Positions 23,601 through 35,289 are shown, counted from the first letter of the stretch. The stretch is 64,000 bases of DNA from Lytechinus variegatus (GCF_018143015.1 NC_054753.1:25508462-25572461), one strand, 5' to 3'. Numbers and translations are program-made. The notes: generated from the letters alone by a model not told the origin.

Positions 23601-26600
23601 GTGGGCGAGACAAAAAGACAAATTATTTCACACCTGCTCCTAAAAAAATAGTAATCATGAACAATTAAAATTCATGTATTTCATAAAAAAGTTATGGGGC
23701 AGCTTCTCATTCATGATGTCACCGCAAATCTAAAAGTTAAACTCCTAATAACTTTCTTAATCTTTGATGGATTTTCCTGAAACCTTCAAAAATTTTGTTT
23801 TCGTGATATTTTTACAACAAAGTTTTCTTCAAGGTGAACTTCCTCTTTAAGAGCTTCTCATATAATTCAACATAATATCGTTCTGAGGAAAGACAGTTAG
23901 TACAGAAATTTGTGAATAAATCAATACCATACCATTAGATGATGATTGAGGTGGCTTTTCTATTCCAGCCTGACTAGTTGGAACAACTTCAGTTGTATCG
24001 ACGATGCCATAGGTTACTCCTCTGGTCGTCTTGTTCTCAGCAACCGCAGTGGTGATCCTTGGTGCGTTGGTCGGAGACTGGGTCGATGAAGGTGTAGGAG
24101 GGTAGGTCAGCGGTGCCACGGTGGCTGGGAAGGTGGGGACAGGTTCTGGGGGAATGATGTTCTCACAGATGGTGTCCGTCTCATCGGTGCACTTTTCCTT
24201 GATCCTTTCGTTGGCACCGCACTCGGAGCAAGGGTGACATGCGGTGCACCGGTTGTAGTAGGACTGGTAGAACTTTTGAGGGCATGGGTCACATCTGCAT
24301 AGAAAGGACAAAGTTAATTTGTTTCGTGAACACCAGGCTTGGGCGTTGAAAGATTTTGGCAGGAAATCTCAGACATTTTAACAAAATATGCAAGTGAGAC
24401 ATTTATCTTCATTTGCAATTTTGAAGATGAATAAAAAGGTACTGGACCAAATCCTGATCAACCAAGAAGAATTTTTAAAATAATAGTACGAAGCAGGGTT
24501 TCTCAATTTTCTTGGTTCAATAATCACTTTGCAGTGTAATTGAAACCATACAAAAAAATTGGTTTGGAAATCATAGTATCATGTGAAAAAAGTTATGTAT
24601 ATAGCTACATAAGGAAATGTTAGCCTTAACTTGGTAGATAAGTCATTCTTTGGCAACATTGTTTTTTTTTACATATTTTTTTTCAATTTAGCTGTCCACT
24701 AGTCTGGACAACTGACTCAGACAAGTGTACTTGGCCAATCCTAGAAAGACGCTTGCCCACTTGCCCAACAATGATATTTACTGGTCTCATACCAATGAAC
24801 AGGAGTCAAGTGTTGAGCTCTGTGCTATGAGACGCATATACATGTAGAGTCTGCCACCCTCTACATGCATCTTGTAGCTTAGTTACCAACAAAGAGAACA
24901 AGATGGCCGTGTAAACATCGGCAAGTTTTTTTCCCGTCTTCTCACATTTTTCTCTGTGGCAAGACTGAACAGAACATTCTTGATAAACATATCAGGATAT
25001 TGTTTTTATCAGAATACCTAACCAGAAAAACAAAACAAAACCAGAACCCGCACACATTCCAGTATTCCGTCTGTTCCGACCCAGGCCTAATTTGAGACTT
25101 ACATTCTTGACGTGTCGCCATCTTGGCCGATGCACTCGGCAATCTTAAGCTGACCAGGGTTGCATAGTAAGATGTTTGTTGCTCCATTGGGGCAGGGCTC
25201 ATCATAGCGTTCCAGGGTTTCACCAAACTGACATGATTCCCAATCAGTTGCCTAAAACAAAAAAAAAACAAGAAAAAAATAGACAAAATGTGTTGTTGTT
25301 TTTTTATTCAGTGAAAGGTATGTAATAGGTGTTGGGTGGCTAATGAGCAAGCACATTCATCGTAGCATGACCCAATCTTGTCAATTTTTTTCAGCGCAAC
25401 CTGATTTTGACATTAAAGTTTCAAACTCATCTCACTTTTGTTTCATCCGGGGATAATATCAACTGAAAATCGTAATAATCTAATAATTACATTGCCCAAC
25501 CCAGTAACCTACGGTACCCCTCTCAACTCACTTTATGTTTTAGCGTATTTACTACCATTTTAAAGACATAAATAATGTGAGCAATGTGATACGCAAATGC
25601 GAGGTAAACATCTTCGCGCTTCCCACAAAAGAGATTGGGGTTCGAGTCGAGTCGAGGTCGTATCATATAGCATAGTAAGTGAGTCAAAGAAATCCCGGGA
25701 AGAAATCTTGGACGAAATAATCGTCAAGTTTATTAGTGAAAAGCAGATTGTGTTATTAAATATATTCATTTTTTTTGTAGATCTAGGCCTGTTTTACAGC
25801 TGTCGGCCACGGTTGTCTGGGAAGTTCACGGTTGTCGGATTTCCCCTGAAAATTTTCAGGGTTGTCGGCGCCCGACAACCGTTACGCGTGGTAGCGAGAA
25901 CGTTGTCTCGTAGTGGGTATAGAAATATAGAAGAATAATTGAACATGCTGTAAATGAAACATCACACCTTTGAAAAAAAAATACATAAGAATCATGGTTT
26001 CCTTTCCCCGAAATGCAGTGTACATGTATTTAAGTTTTATTATGTCAAGGATATTTGGAAATACATGCTTTGGCTGTTTTACATGTAGTACGAACAATCA
26101 CAGCACTTTATTAATTCAAGAACTGAGTCCTGCCAGGTACCCAATTACTACACCTGGGTTGAGAGCAGCACAATGTGGATCAAGTTTTGTTTGAATTGGT
26201 ATCAAATTCATATGGGTAGAAAAATATGACTTGTGTATCTTTCCCTGAAAAGAAGGACTGCTCCAGGGAAATTAGAATAGTTTAACCAGTCCTGTGGATT
26301 ATTAAGTTAAGTGTAATTAAGAGTCATGCGTCCATATGTCAACATACACATGATATTAAACACACAATCTCACAGAGTATTACTTATATACATGAAACAT
26401 GCACCCTAAAAGGATCAACTGACCCATACGGTGATGTATTATAAACATCTACATGAACCTAACAATGGACTACACCTAACTAGAAGTGATGAGTATTTAA
26501 TCAATCTTTAATATTTGTGAAACATTCCCCTGTTTGGATATAATTTTTCGCAAAACCATGGGATGCAGGAATCATTCTGTTAAAAAGATGCCAATTGCGC

Positions 26601-29600
26601 CAAAAAAAGAGGAAGGATGAAAAAAGAAATGAATTACCTTCAGACTCCTCCCTATATGTCTCCAGGTATAAAATTCAGATAATCTTTGTCTGTTCTCCAC
26701 CTGTTCAGGTTAACAAGAATAATCATTAATTAATTGGTTATCATATTTAAAAACAGCAAAGAAATTTAAGCCCAATGAAAATCATGCAATAACTCGCTTT
26801 TGAATACACCTTTTTGCATTGACGTCATCATGCCGCCAATAGAGGATGAAGTCATTGCCTCGCATGCATTGGTGCATCTCTAATAACTCAGTTTATGCAA
26901 TTCTTACAAATATCCTTTGAGGGTGACAACATATTTGCACCTGCAAAGTAGCGAATGCAGGGGTGATTAAAGGGGTTCAACCCTCCCTTAAATTTTGTTG
27001 ATACCCAAATCCCCCCCCCCCTCCACAAAAAATTTTTTGGAAGACATTCTTTTTTTTTGCTTGTAAATATTTTTTGAAGGAACAAAACAATGTAAGATTT
27101 GTGGTGATGACTTTTTTTCTTGTCAATTCTTTTTTTTTTTGGGGGGAAGGGGGGTAGGAAACGACCTGAAATTGGTTGTGAAATTTGAGGGGGGGGGTTG
27201 TCAACATTTCATTCAGCTTGAAACCTGAAACCCCACTAAAAAATCCTGTTTACGCTACTGCTCCTGTGATAATTGCTCCGGGCTTTATTTCATCTAAGAT
27301 GTGGGTTATTAGGGTTGGAATAGGGTTTTATGTTAGCTTTAGGATTAGGTTTAGGGTAGGGTATAGTGTTAAACCCAGGATTGGAGCTAATTGGTCATTT
27401 GATTAGTGCGTGGAATTTAGAGTGGAATTTAGAGCGGAGCAGATGTCATGGAACCTCTCTGAGTTTATAGCATGTCCTTCTCAAATTACTTGCACAAAGC
27501 AGCACCAAGTCACTTCAATACATGTAGGTGGTTTCACACTGGCCGCCTCGAAGTTCATCAGTTTCAGGTATTTTAAGTGTGAAAGCAAATTATGCGTAAT
27601 CTCCCCACAAGAAAATACCAGCTAAAATAGTAGGTATTTGTCAAAATCACAAGAACTTTGCGGGGACTTTTCCAAGGTCGCAAGTATTTTGGCAGTGTGA
27701 AAGCAAATTACAGGAACTATTAGCTCAGCGTGTAGTTGGGCATGGGCGCCATGGGTGGCTGCTGAGCTAGCAACTTTGAATCTCACGCCTTGCTTGCTCG
27801 TAACTTCAGAAACTTATCCCCAGGGAAGGGCGGGGAGGTGTCAATGCGAAAAATAATTAACCAGTATTTTTTAGCCTGAGAAAGTCCTTGGAAGTAATTT
27901 AACAGGGATTCTTGTGAGAGAGGCCGTTTGATATCAAGCAAGTCAATAGAAGGCGGGGGGGGGGATGGTGGTGAAATCTTGATAGATCCATGATGCAAGA
28001 AAGAGTATATATGCCCTATTAATTATAGGCCAGAAGTTTACATACACCCAGGAAATTCAAACAAAAGTTGACACTAGCCAAACATCATAAAATTTACTGT
28101 ATCTTATGAAATATTTGTGCTATCTTGACGAATTTGACATCAAACAAATGAGTACGTCATACCCCTTCATCACATTGCTTTGGCATAAGGAACTGAAAAA
28201 TATTTAGGTGTCATTTTTTCCCCCAAGAATCTTCATATTTTAGACAAATTAAAAATAAAAACTTGACAAAAACTTTTCATATTTGTGCTAATTTCTTTCT
28301 CAACACAAATATTTCAGACTACAATTTTTTGTTCATTGGTGGCATATCATGATAGAAAGTGTAATATAAATCATATATTTGAATTTATATATTTCTATGA
28401 AACAATTTTTGAAAATATAATAACAAACAATAAAATACATTTGGCATTTTACCTGAAATATATTTTAATCCCAATGGCATCCCAATCATGTGAATGAGCT
28501 TAATATGCCCTTTCATTTGATACCAAATTTGTCATGGTAGCATTTATATTTCTGAAGATATATTAAATGTTACGATGTCTGTCAAGCGAACAAATTTCAC
28601 CGAATTCCATGGGTGTATGTAAACTTTCGGCCTCAACTGTAGCTCAATAATGAAATGTAAAAGCTTATATATCATAAAGTTTAAAAGTTTTAATTTTTTT
28701 TACCATACAATTACTGACCTCAAATAACCTTTGACCTTCACTTGAAAACACTTTACTCATGGCATGTTGTCATTGTCTGAAATATCTTTTGCTTTATTAG
28801 TGTCATCAAATTTCTTCAAATGCTTTGAAACTGTAATTATTTTCCATAATTATACATGTAAGTTTCAATGACCTAAATTACATGTATATGACCTTGACCC
28901 AGTATCCTATAAAATAAACATGACTGATGACACAGTACTTGTTTCATTTTCAAACGATTTCACTATCAAAACAATAAGCTTTTTCGCTGTGACAGTACTA
29001 GCACACCACAGTTAAACCCATTTGTTGACCCAAAATGAACTCTGACCAAAATTCAGTGACCTACAGGCAAATATCACATCAAAAGATCAATACAGTTTGA
29101 TGTAAAGGTCCATGAAAAAGGATCTTATGATACAATAATACAGGTTCATACAGTGTATTTGCAAAGTTATGAGGCCGCAACCACTATCGCCATGACCGGA
29201 ACCCTGTCTTACTTGTGCTATGAAGGCAAGAAAATAAAATGATGAAGGTTTGCAATAAAGTTCAAAACAATGTTCATGATGATGCCCTGGGTAAAAACTA
29301 AAAACTGATATATTGAGAACAATGAAAAACATGACATAACTCAAAATTACAGAATTTAGACAGTACAATCAGAATTTAGACCAATAATACAGTATCACTA
29401 ATTGTATGCATTCAATGTGTAAATAGTATGGAAGCCTAAAAGTACCATCCAGATGTTCAGATTATGATCTTGTTATTTCTACACCCTTTGAAAAATGACA
29501 TGATGACAAGATCTCGGATCTCACAATGTCTATATCCCATGGGAGAGATGATCACATGACAAGATCTTGGATCTTGGATCTTGTCATGTAGACTTACATG

Positions 29601-32600
29601 TACATCCAGTGGGAGAGATGATCAGATGACAATATCTTGGATTTCGTCACGTCTATGATCAGATGACAAGATCTTGGATCTTGTCATGTCTACATCCAGC
29701 GGGATAGATGATCAGATGACAAGATCTTGGATCCATGATCTTATGATCTGATCATCTCTTCTACATTGTAAAAGATGTAGACATAACGAGATTATTATCT
29801 GAACATCTGGGTGGCACTTTTAATAGTACTGCCTTATATTGTTATTCTTCAGCTTGTAAAAAAGGGAAAGACATTCGCTCTAATGCTGTACTGAGAAGTA
29901 CACTGTGTAAATTGTGACATATACATGTATGTTTGGTCTCTTGAAATATTAAAGTCTTCTGCATATTATGTAATCCAAACAAAAATATAAAAAAGCAGCA
30001 ATGTTGAAAATTAAAACAATAAAATGTACAAAATAATAAGTAGTACATACATGCAATATATCAAACGATTCATGGCATTTATGCAATTCAAGGAATTATT
30101 TCTTGAGAGAAAAAAAATAGCGATGATTCATTAAATTAAGTGATGTACCATACCCTGTAAGCAAACAATCCCTAAACAATGAATTACAAAAATGCCAATT
30201 TAAATCATTACCAATAAAAAATTGCAAAATTGTTGAAAATTCCACTACCGGTAGTTGACAGTCTTAACCACAAACCACTACATGTACTAAATTGTACTAT
30301 GTATTGTGGGGAAAGAAGCTCTGTAAAATTAAACTACATGTCTACATGTACTTTTAATACAATCACAAGTACACCATAAATTGTGTGGAACTGAAAATAA
30401 ATCAATATGAATCATTCATTACTAGCATTTCTTTTTGTCTCTGTTTGTGTGTTCATAATAGCACCTCTTCTTTAAACATGCTCAATATGACAAGACAGTA
30501 AATTCTGCTCTCCAAGTGCTTGCAGAAAGTATAAAGGGGATATTAATGAGAAAACAAATCGATTTTTAGCTTATTTTTTTAATACTTTTTAGTGAAGAAT
30601 GTGAATGGATATTGATAGGGAGAGTAAATTCCAGATACCGGGAATATTTGATAGTGTTGTGCAAACATGCATACTGTATGGTACATGTACTTAAAAATAT
30701 AGCATGCATTAATCACATAGACAAGACACATTTACGCAATTCTACATTGAGACATTGAGCAATAACAGAGAACGGTGCTGGTATTGAAGTCTTGCGAAAC
30801 TTATTTTTCATGAGTGAGTGAGTAATCATGATGACTACTCCCTTAGCTCATTCAATAACGATCGCATTTGTGAAGTTTGGACTTTGATTTCAAGTACTGT
30901 TCAAAATATGAATACTGGTTACATGTATGTCTACATAAATCGTTTTAGTGTTCTATTCCATTTGCTTTCTTCTTTTTTTCTCTAGTTTCTGATATGTTTG
31001 TAAATGTTTTATCTTATCAAAACATATTCAGGAATATGAATGAATGAAACTGATTAGATAGATATACTCATGTATATGTATCCATGTTTACAAACTAAAG
31101 TTTGACTTTGTACATTAATTTTTCATTATAAATACAAGTCACATAATGTGAAGCTACATGTACATGTATAGATCAGTTTCATGCAAAATTACAACATAAT
31201 CATATAATTATTTTTTTTTCAAATCCAATTAGAAGCGATAAAAAATAAATCCATGCATAAAACTTAAAGGGAATAAAGAAAAAGGGACCACCTATTGGAA
31301 TAAACAAGCCTCAACCCCACAAACACAGTTAATTTGAATGAGTTTGAATGGAAATTAAAATAAAAATACATTTTTTCAGATTTATTTCAATTTCAATAAA
31401 TCAAAGACAAATTATCGGATAAACATTATTAAAACAATCAATGGTTGCTAGTTTGCTATTAATGTAGAGGGACTAAACTCACTAAAGGTTTATTGGTATG
31501 GAAATTTACTTGGTACATATTGCTATTATATGTAGGTCTAAAAGCATGATTACTCTAATGCCAACTTTAAATAGTTTTGACCAGTTGGTCTACATTCAAA
31601 TTTGTCTATTTTCCCCTTTTTTTTCCCGGCGTTAAATGAAAATTTGTTTCATAAACAGTTCATTTACATGTAAGTAAAATAATAGTCGTCATGGTATTTG
31701 CCCCAATGGCATTGGAAATATAAAATTAAGAAAATATGAAAAAGTGTAAATTTATGGAACAAATAAAATTTCAGGACCGAAATGATGACATAAAAAAACA
31801 CACTTTGTTTTTGCATTTCAGAATTTTTGATACCATATTTTGGTAGAGCATGATGACATACCTCCACTGCCAAAATTTACTGTGTATTATTGGCAAGATT
31901 AAAATGTAAGGAACCAGGCCAATTTCAGAGATCAATGGGGCTAATTATGTATTCATGAGGTCATATCTCAGGCCCCCATGGACCGATTCCCATCAAATTT
32001 TGGTGGTGGAGATATATTATCATGCTCTACAAAAATATGGTATCGATAATGCTGAAATGCAAAATTGGAATATTGATGTCACACTTGGGTACTCTTTAGA
32101 TCAAATGGTTAGTAGACAAACTGGTTGTAGATGCAGTAGTAAAGTCGACCATGAGTGATAAGACCAAACAGAAAATAGATGAAGCAGGAAAGAGCTACAT
32201 GCACGTATCAACAATTTTTACCGTGACACATTGCCAGACAAAACCCATATCCCATTTTCTGATTTCAAATCCTACAAGTACTCCAGTACAAACAAACTTA
32301 GATAACTCCATGCTACCATCACCAAAGAAAATGTGACACTGAACATGCTATAACTCACAACATGTTCTGCTTTGATAGCGGCACACTTGATAGTAAAGGT
32401 TGTACTTCAGTGCAAGAAAGCTAGAATAAAGGAAGTGAGTGAAGTAGAAAGTAGAGAATTACAATACAGGTGCTGGAAAAAAGACACAAAATGTTCATTA
32501 GGTCTATACATGCAGATTTGGAAATAGGAATATCAACTCTTTTTAAGTACAGAGTCTAGAAGTCTCTTGCTGGAATGCTCCCAGAGGAGTGGAGAAATTG

Positions 32601-34059
32601 CATAATACACTGGCACGTATTCTGAAGTCAGGATTGACTTAGACCACGGTCTAACAATGTGCTAAAATTATGGGCAGCCAAAAGTGTCAAAATTTTTATT
32701 AAGTTGTATGTTTCTTATGTTTATTGTGCTTTTTCCTGATTCATCGAAGGTGAAGACAATTATCTATTTATACTTTCTAGATATTTATGAATGATTTGAG
32801 AGCCAAATGATGAGTTGAAAAATTATATCTCTTCTGTTAGTGATTTATGTAACAATTGGCTATCCATACTTAAATCACAACTTTAAACCTGAGTTTAAGT
32901 TAAACCTGACTTCAGAATACGGGCCACTGTCTATAGGGCAAAACCAGAATCAAACAACCAGAACAAAGTTATATCTATCAATGCATCAATGTTAAAACAT
33001 AATCAAACCATCAAAAATATGACAGGAATGTATGTTTGAAATACCTAGTCCCCACTGTTACAATTTGCACCACGATTCAAACGGCGTACTTAATCGTGGA
33101 GTAATCGTAGGGATCTCACCAGATCGTATCAGATCAGTCATGGCAATTGTGTTGATCGTAGAAAATTTTGAATGGTTCCAAAGTTTTTGTGATCAGTTTA
33201 ACGCAAAAGGCCTGTCATGGCTTTCGTAAAGGATCGCATGGCAGTGGGAATGAGCCTGGTATAAACCAAGTTACATCATTGCATGATTTCACTTGAACCC
33301 TATGGCCTGTATTCTGAAGTCAGGCTTAACTTAGACTATGGTCTAACTCTGCACTAAAAATTATGGAAAACCAAACATGTCAAAATTTTTAATTTTCCTG
33401 ACATTCCAAACTCGTGAATGGTGAAGGAATTTTTCCTATTAAATGATTTGAGCAAAAAATGGGCTGATACACATTATATTGTTAGAGATTCTTTGTTGTG
33501 CTCTTTCCAAACTCATGAATGTCACAGATCCATAACATCAATCCTGACTTCATGTTCCAGAAAGCAACGTATCAGAGTACCAGAGGCCATTCTCAAAAGC
33601 TAATAAAAAATCATTCCAGACTGGACATAAGGAAACACTTTTTTAGCAAAAGAGTAATCGATAGCTGGAATAAACTTCCTGAAAAAGCTATCAAATCGTC
33701 CTCACTCCTCAGCTTTAAACAGAGACTATCCAAATTAGGTTATTAATGGGCTACAAAGCCCCCAAAACCCTGCCACACTAATATCTACCTACGTGAAGAT
33801 GGAAGTGTGGCACTTCAAGGTATGATTAATGCAACTATTGGCTGTCCATAGTTAAATCACAACTTTAAACAAGAAATTGAATTAAACCAGACTTCAGAAT
33901 ACGGGCCTAAATGTTTATTATCTACACTATTTATACTATGAAAAGAAATTGTTCACTTACGTGTGCTTGGTCATTTATTGGCAGTGATATACAGCATTCT
34001 ACCAAAATAAAAATGATGATGTACAGGCAACTGGTCAAACTCCCTAAATGATTCTCCAT
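17319..34059 (-). CDS. Gene B: complete TNF-receptor-superfamily death receptor, 669 residues, six coding exons
   Basis: Model: complement(join(17319..17602, 18869..19846, 21978..22115, 23933..24294, 25103..25251, 33961..34059)). Every junction is GT-AG and in phase (phases 0, 2, 1, 1, 1), and the CDS totals 2010 nt. Predicted order: signal peptide 1-26, cysteine-rich domains 40-127, Thr/Pro stalk 129-203 with one NKT glycosylation site, TM helix 211-234, basic juxtamembrane KQRRKIKELK, linker 250-575, death domain 576-669. TNF receptors bind trimeric ligands, and the death domain recruits cytosolic adaptors to drive apoptosis or NF-kB signalling. The linker carries EYVNL (Y289), IYQVE (Y313), EYVNS (Y322) and a basic cluster at 541-559 just before the death domain. 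A 5' UTR exon is likely upstream, because an acceptor sits 5 bases before the ATG. Extra phase-0 exons in the 8.7-kb first intron cannot be excluded. Confidence 0.85.
17603..18868 (-). other. Gene B intron 5, nothing recognised
   Basis: The 1.27-kb intron starts with GTTAGT and ends with CTCAG on the minus strand. The 142-residue ORF at 18264-18692 shows no domain pattern and is taken as chance. Confidence 0.6.
18869..19846 (-). CDS. Gene B exon 5: long cytoplasmic linker
   Basis: This exon encodes about 325 residues, rich in Gly, Ser, Asp, Glu and Pro, between the TM helix and the death domain. It is predicted disordered. Visible short motifs are EYVNL, IYQVE and EYVNS near the membrane end and a bipartite-looking basic stretch (KKAKRK...KGRKRTK) followed by EEYAPVP at the death-domain end. 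The acceptor is ambiguous: two in-phase AGs 21 bases apart (exon start 19846 or 19825) lie in a 21-bp tandem duplication. The outer one has the better pyrimidine tract and is preferred. Confidence 0.82.
20160..20290 (+). repeat. SINE-like 3' tail with (ATT)n microsatellite, in gene B intron 4
   Basis: The text GATGGTGCTATAAAAATGCC runs into an ATT-type trinucleotide run. This resembles the 3' tail of many invertebrate SINEs. The head is not recognisable, so the call is weak. Confidence 0.35.
20640..21360. repeat. Foldback-like repeat in gene B intron 4
   Basis: Inverted pieces flank an AT-rich core: a GC-rich left end (GGCCGCCAATCGCGCGAGCG) and a GC-rich right end with TTTGCGCGAGAC and TTTCGCGCAGCAG. 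The exact ends are unclear. The rest of the intron up to 21977 is AT-rich with nothing recognised. Confidence 0.4.
21978..22115 (-). CDS. Gene B exon 4: transmembrane segment
   Basis: The 138-nt exon runs from the acceptor GTTGTGAATACAG to the donor CAC|GTAAGT and is phase 1 at both ends. It encodes a 24-residue hydrophobic helix (IAITVCVILAVLVVALTTLC and four more) followed by the stop-transfer KQRRKIKELKAQLR. This is a type I membrane topology. The flanking Met-starting ORF extends falsely into both introns. Confidence 0.85.
22465..22500. repeat. (TC)n/(GA)n hairpin microsatellite
   Basis: TCTCTCTCTC is followed, after TATGACA, by GAGAGAGAGAGA, so the tract folds back on itself. Confidence 0.7.
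22670..23847. mobile_element. Foldback MITE 'AAGGGGAAGTTCACCCTGA', interrupted by a second element
   Basis: The termini AAGGGGAAGTTCACCC and AAGGTGAACTTCCTCTT are flanked by TA at 22668-22669 and 23848-23849. The arms match over about 150 bp, for example TCATCAAAGATT versus AATCTTTGATGG. An element of the TTTTGTCTCGCCC family is inserted at 22915-23620. The related copy at 43256-44204 has a different insertion. It lies in gene B intron 3. Confidence 0.75.
22915..23620 (-). mobile_element. TIR element 'TTTTGTCTCGCCC', long copy nested in a foldback MITE
   Basis: This is the reverse orientation of the element at 3911-4270, with ends TTTTGTGTCTCACCC and GTGGGCGAGACAAAA. The interior unit (CTTGCATGTAAACTTTAACG, then TGACCTTTGACCTTACCATG) is present about three times, so this copy is roughly twice as long. 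Confidence 0.75.
23933..24294 (-). CDS. Gene B exon 3: second cysteine-rich domain and Thr/Pro stalk
   Basis: The exon opens after TTTCTATGCAG and closes at AATG|GTATGG. It encodes residues 84-203. Cysteines at 84, 87, 99, 102, 105, 108, 118 and 126 give the TNFR pattern: CDPCP, then CTACHPCSEC, then the final pair. The stalk follows (PPEPVPTFPATVAPLTYPP and similar), with the likely N-glycosylation site NKT. Two ORFs overlap here; only the frame containing CDPCPQKF is real. Confidence 0.88.
25103..25251 (-). CDS. Gene B exon 2: first cysteine-rich domain
   Basis: The exon lies between the TTGTTTTAG acceptor and the AGAAT|GTAAGT donor. The correct frame reads ATDWESCQFGETLERYDEPC onward, to residue 82, with cysteines at 40, 53, 63 and 73. 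This is the N-terminal TNFR-like domain. The Met-starting ORF across this exon (MSIFFLFFFCF...) is in a different frame and is an artefact. Confidence 0.8.
26105..26195 (-). repeat. Fragment of the tRNA-derived SINE seen at 34637-34878
   Basis: It shares TCCTGCCAGG, CACCTGGGT and GCAGCACAATGTGGAT with the longer copy but lacks the tRNA-like head. Confidence 0.6.
26947..27260. repeat. Foldback repeat, 'GTAGCG(A/T)A...CAGGGG' ends
   Basis: The left end AGTAGCGAATGCAGG faces the right end CCTGTTTACGCTACT. C-rich, T-rich and G-rich tracts inside are also inverted. The ORFs here are artefacts of the homopolymer runs. A similar layout is seen at 41805-42036. Confidence 0.55.
29438..29822. repeat. 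Foldback element with internal AGATCTTGGATCTTGTCAT repeats
   Basis: The left TIR includes CCATCCAGATGTTCAGAT and the right TIR is ATCTGAACATCTGGGTGG. The interior is about five tandem units of about 55 bp built of GGGAGAGATGATCAGATGAC and the palindrome-rich AGATCTTGGATCTTGTCATG. Confidence 0.75.
31640..32095. repeat. Foldback repeat in gene B intron 1
   Basis: The left part holds TTTTGATACCATATTTTGGT and AGAGCATGATGACATACCTC. The right part holds the inverse, TATCATGCTCTAC followed by ATATGGTATCGATAATGC. The ORFs here are not genes. Confidence 0.6.
32612..32925. repeat. Foldback MITE 'GGCCCGTATTCTGAAGTCAG', copy 1
   Basis: The left end CACGTATTCTGAAGTCAGG and right end CTGACTTCAGAATACGGGCC are inverted. 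A second copy is at 33304-33907 and a decayed fragment is near 40650-40705. Confidence 0.7.
33304..33907. repeat. Foldback MITE 'GGCCCGTATTCTGAAGTCAG', copy 2 carrying a retroelement fragment
   Basis: The ends are GGCCTGTATTCTGAAGTCAG and CAGACTTCAGAATACGGGCC. The interior is longer than in copy 1 because it contains a reverse-transcriptase C-terminal fragment (33519-33746). Confidence 0.65.
33519..33746 (+). pseudogene. Non-LTR retrotransposon C-terminal fragment
   Basis: The translation contains RKHFFSKRVIDSWNKLPEKA followed by IKSSSLLSFKQRL. This is the typical C-terminal end of CR1/Jockey-like reverse transcriptase proteins. Only the last 75 or so residues remain, so it is a fragment and not a gene. 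Confidence 0.75.
33961..34059 (-). CDS. Gene B exon 1: signal peptide
   Basis: ATG at 34059-34057 opens 33 codons ending at CAC|GTAAGT. The N-terminus reads MENHLGSLTSCLYIIIFILV then ECCISLPINDQAH: a short polar start, a hydrophobic core (residues 11-20) and a likely cleavage site near residue 26. Phase 0 joins exactly to exon 2. A pyrimidine-rich acceptor (TTTTTTTCCCCCTAG) at 34065-34066 shows the exon begins at 34064, so a non-coding first exon lies further upstream. This exon is too short for ordinary ORF lists. Confidence 0.78.
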
Positions 34060-34636
34060 CCCATCTAGGGGGAAAAAAATTAAAGAATAATTATTTCAAT
34101 TTTTTCTTCAAAATGTATTGTACAGTAAATCACTTCTTGAGTGGGAATTCGGAAAGATAATGAGTTTCTTTAAACAACAATGTGTAAAAAGTCTTGTCTA
34201 TTTAGAGGTCTGAATGAATCCTACGGTGACTAATCCTATCATGATATGAAAAGGAAAGCTGATTGAAGAATTCAAAATGCATAGATGACTTCAGACAAAG
34301 TCCAAAGTTCGTCTTTATCTATCCATACCAGAAATTTTTTTTGTTCACATTTTTGAAGTCAATAAACATCAAAATACCATATTAAACATATGAAGCCATT
34401 AGTTATAATTATATACAGTGAATATCATGAATACCCGTTTACATGAAGGTTACAAAACAAATGAAGTATGGTACGTAAAGCTTCCATTTGATATTAGATG
34501 ACAATACTTGAAATTCAGTACAAACGAAAGTACCAGTTATCAATATTTCATTACAATTTGAAATTTAAATTCCACTTCAAATAATTCAAAAAGTTAATGT
34601 AAAGAAATAACTATAGTGCACGTATCCACCTTGCTA

Positions 34637-34878
34637 GGTGCTCAAGGCGCTCCTACATGTACATGTATATTACCCCGGCAACGCTAGTCTACCGATTCTG
34701 GTGTGCACAGCTTTTTGAGGAATTACTTCCTGCCAGGACCCATTTACCTCACCTGGGTCGAGTGCAGCACAATGTGGATAAATTTCTTGCTGAAGGAAAA
34801 CACAATATGGCTAGGATTCGAACCCAAGACCCTGCGTTTGAAAGACCAGAGTCAGAACCACTAGACCATGATGCACCC
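34637..34878 (-). mobile_element. tRNA-derived SINE
   Basis: On the minus strand the head (34878 to about 34801) has an A-box-like TGGTCTAGTGG and a perfect B-box GGTTCGAATCC, the internal promoter pattern of a tRNA gene. It is followed by a non-tRNA body with CACCTGGGT and TACATGTA motifs. A body fragment recurs at 26105-26195. The + strand ORF is an artefact. Confidence 0.75.
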
Positions 34879-35289
34879 AATTTGATTCTTGCAATAACTA
34901 ATGAACCCTTTGCAGGATCAACTTCAAACTCGGCCAAAGTATGGAAATTACACCAAGCAGTAATTACTATTTCAAAAGCTTTTAAAAAGTACTTCAGATC
35001 TTGCAATGATGGGGTATTAATAAGTTTTGTACATCATTCATGTAAAACTACATCATTTTGATGTAAACTGAGTATTTCAGATGTCTCTTAAAGTCTAGGT
35101 ACAGATTTATTTATTTTTTAAAAATAATTTTCATGCAGCCTTTAACATGTTTATAATGAATCAAAGTAGAAGTCATGGAGTCTTTCACATGTACATGTAT
35201 GAATATGAATTAAACTTAAAGTAGAGGTCAAGAATTGTGACAAAGAATAATATGTATTAATAATAATTATATGAGGATGAAATTAAGTA

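Larger units (their letters stand above)
25252..33960 (-). other. Gene B intron 1 (8.7 kb), repeats only
   Basis: Phase 0 at both ends. It contains the repeats listed separately (26105-26195, 26947-27260, 29438-29822, 31640-32095, 32612-32925, 33304-33907). The ORF at 25597-25938 (+) shows no domain I recognise. A degenerate TTAGGG-like stretch lies at about 27303-27365. I found no convincing extra exon, but one preserving phase 0 could be missed. Confidence 0.5.

Noticed and set aside
24942..25286. 114-residue minus-strand ORF starting MSIFFLFFFCF
   Set aside because: Wrong frame of gene B exon 2; the spliced frame ATDWESCQF has TNFR cysteines and correct phases.
25597..25938. 113-residue + strand ORF (MRGKHLRASHK...)
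   Set aside because: Open for some length, but no domain, no splice context, and on the opposite strand within gene B intron 1; taken as chance.
27303..27365. TTAGGG-like stretch resembling an interstitial telomere
   Set aside because: Only scattered degenerate units (TTAGGGTTGG, TTTAGGGTAGGG), too few and irregular for a telomeric tract.
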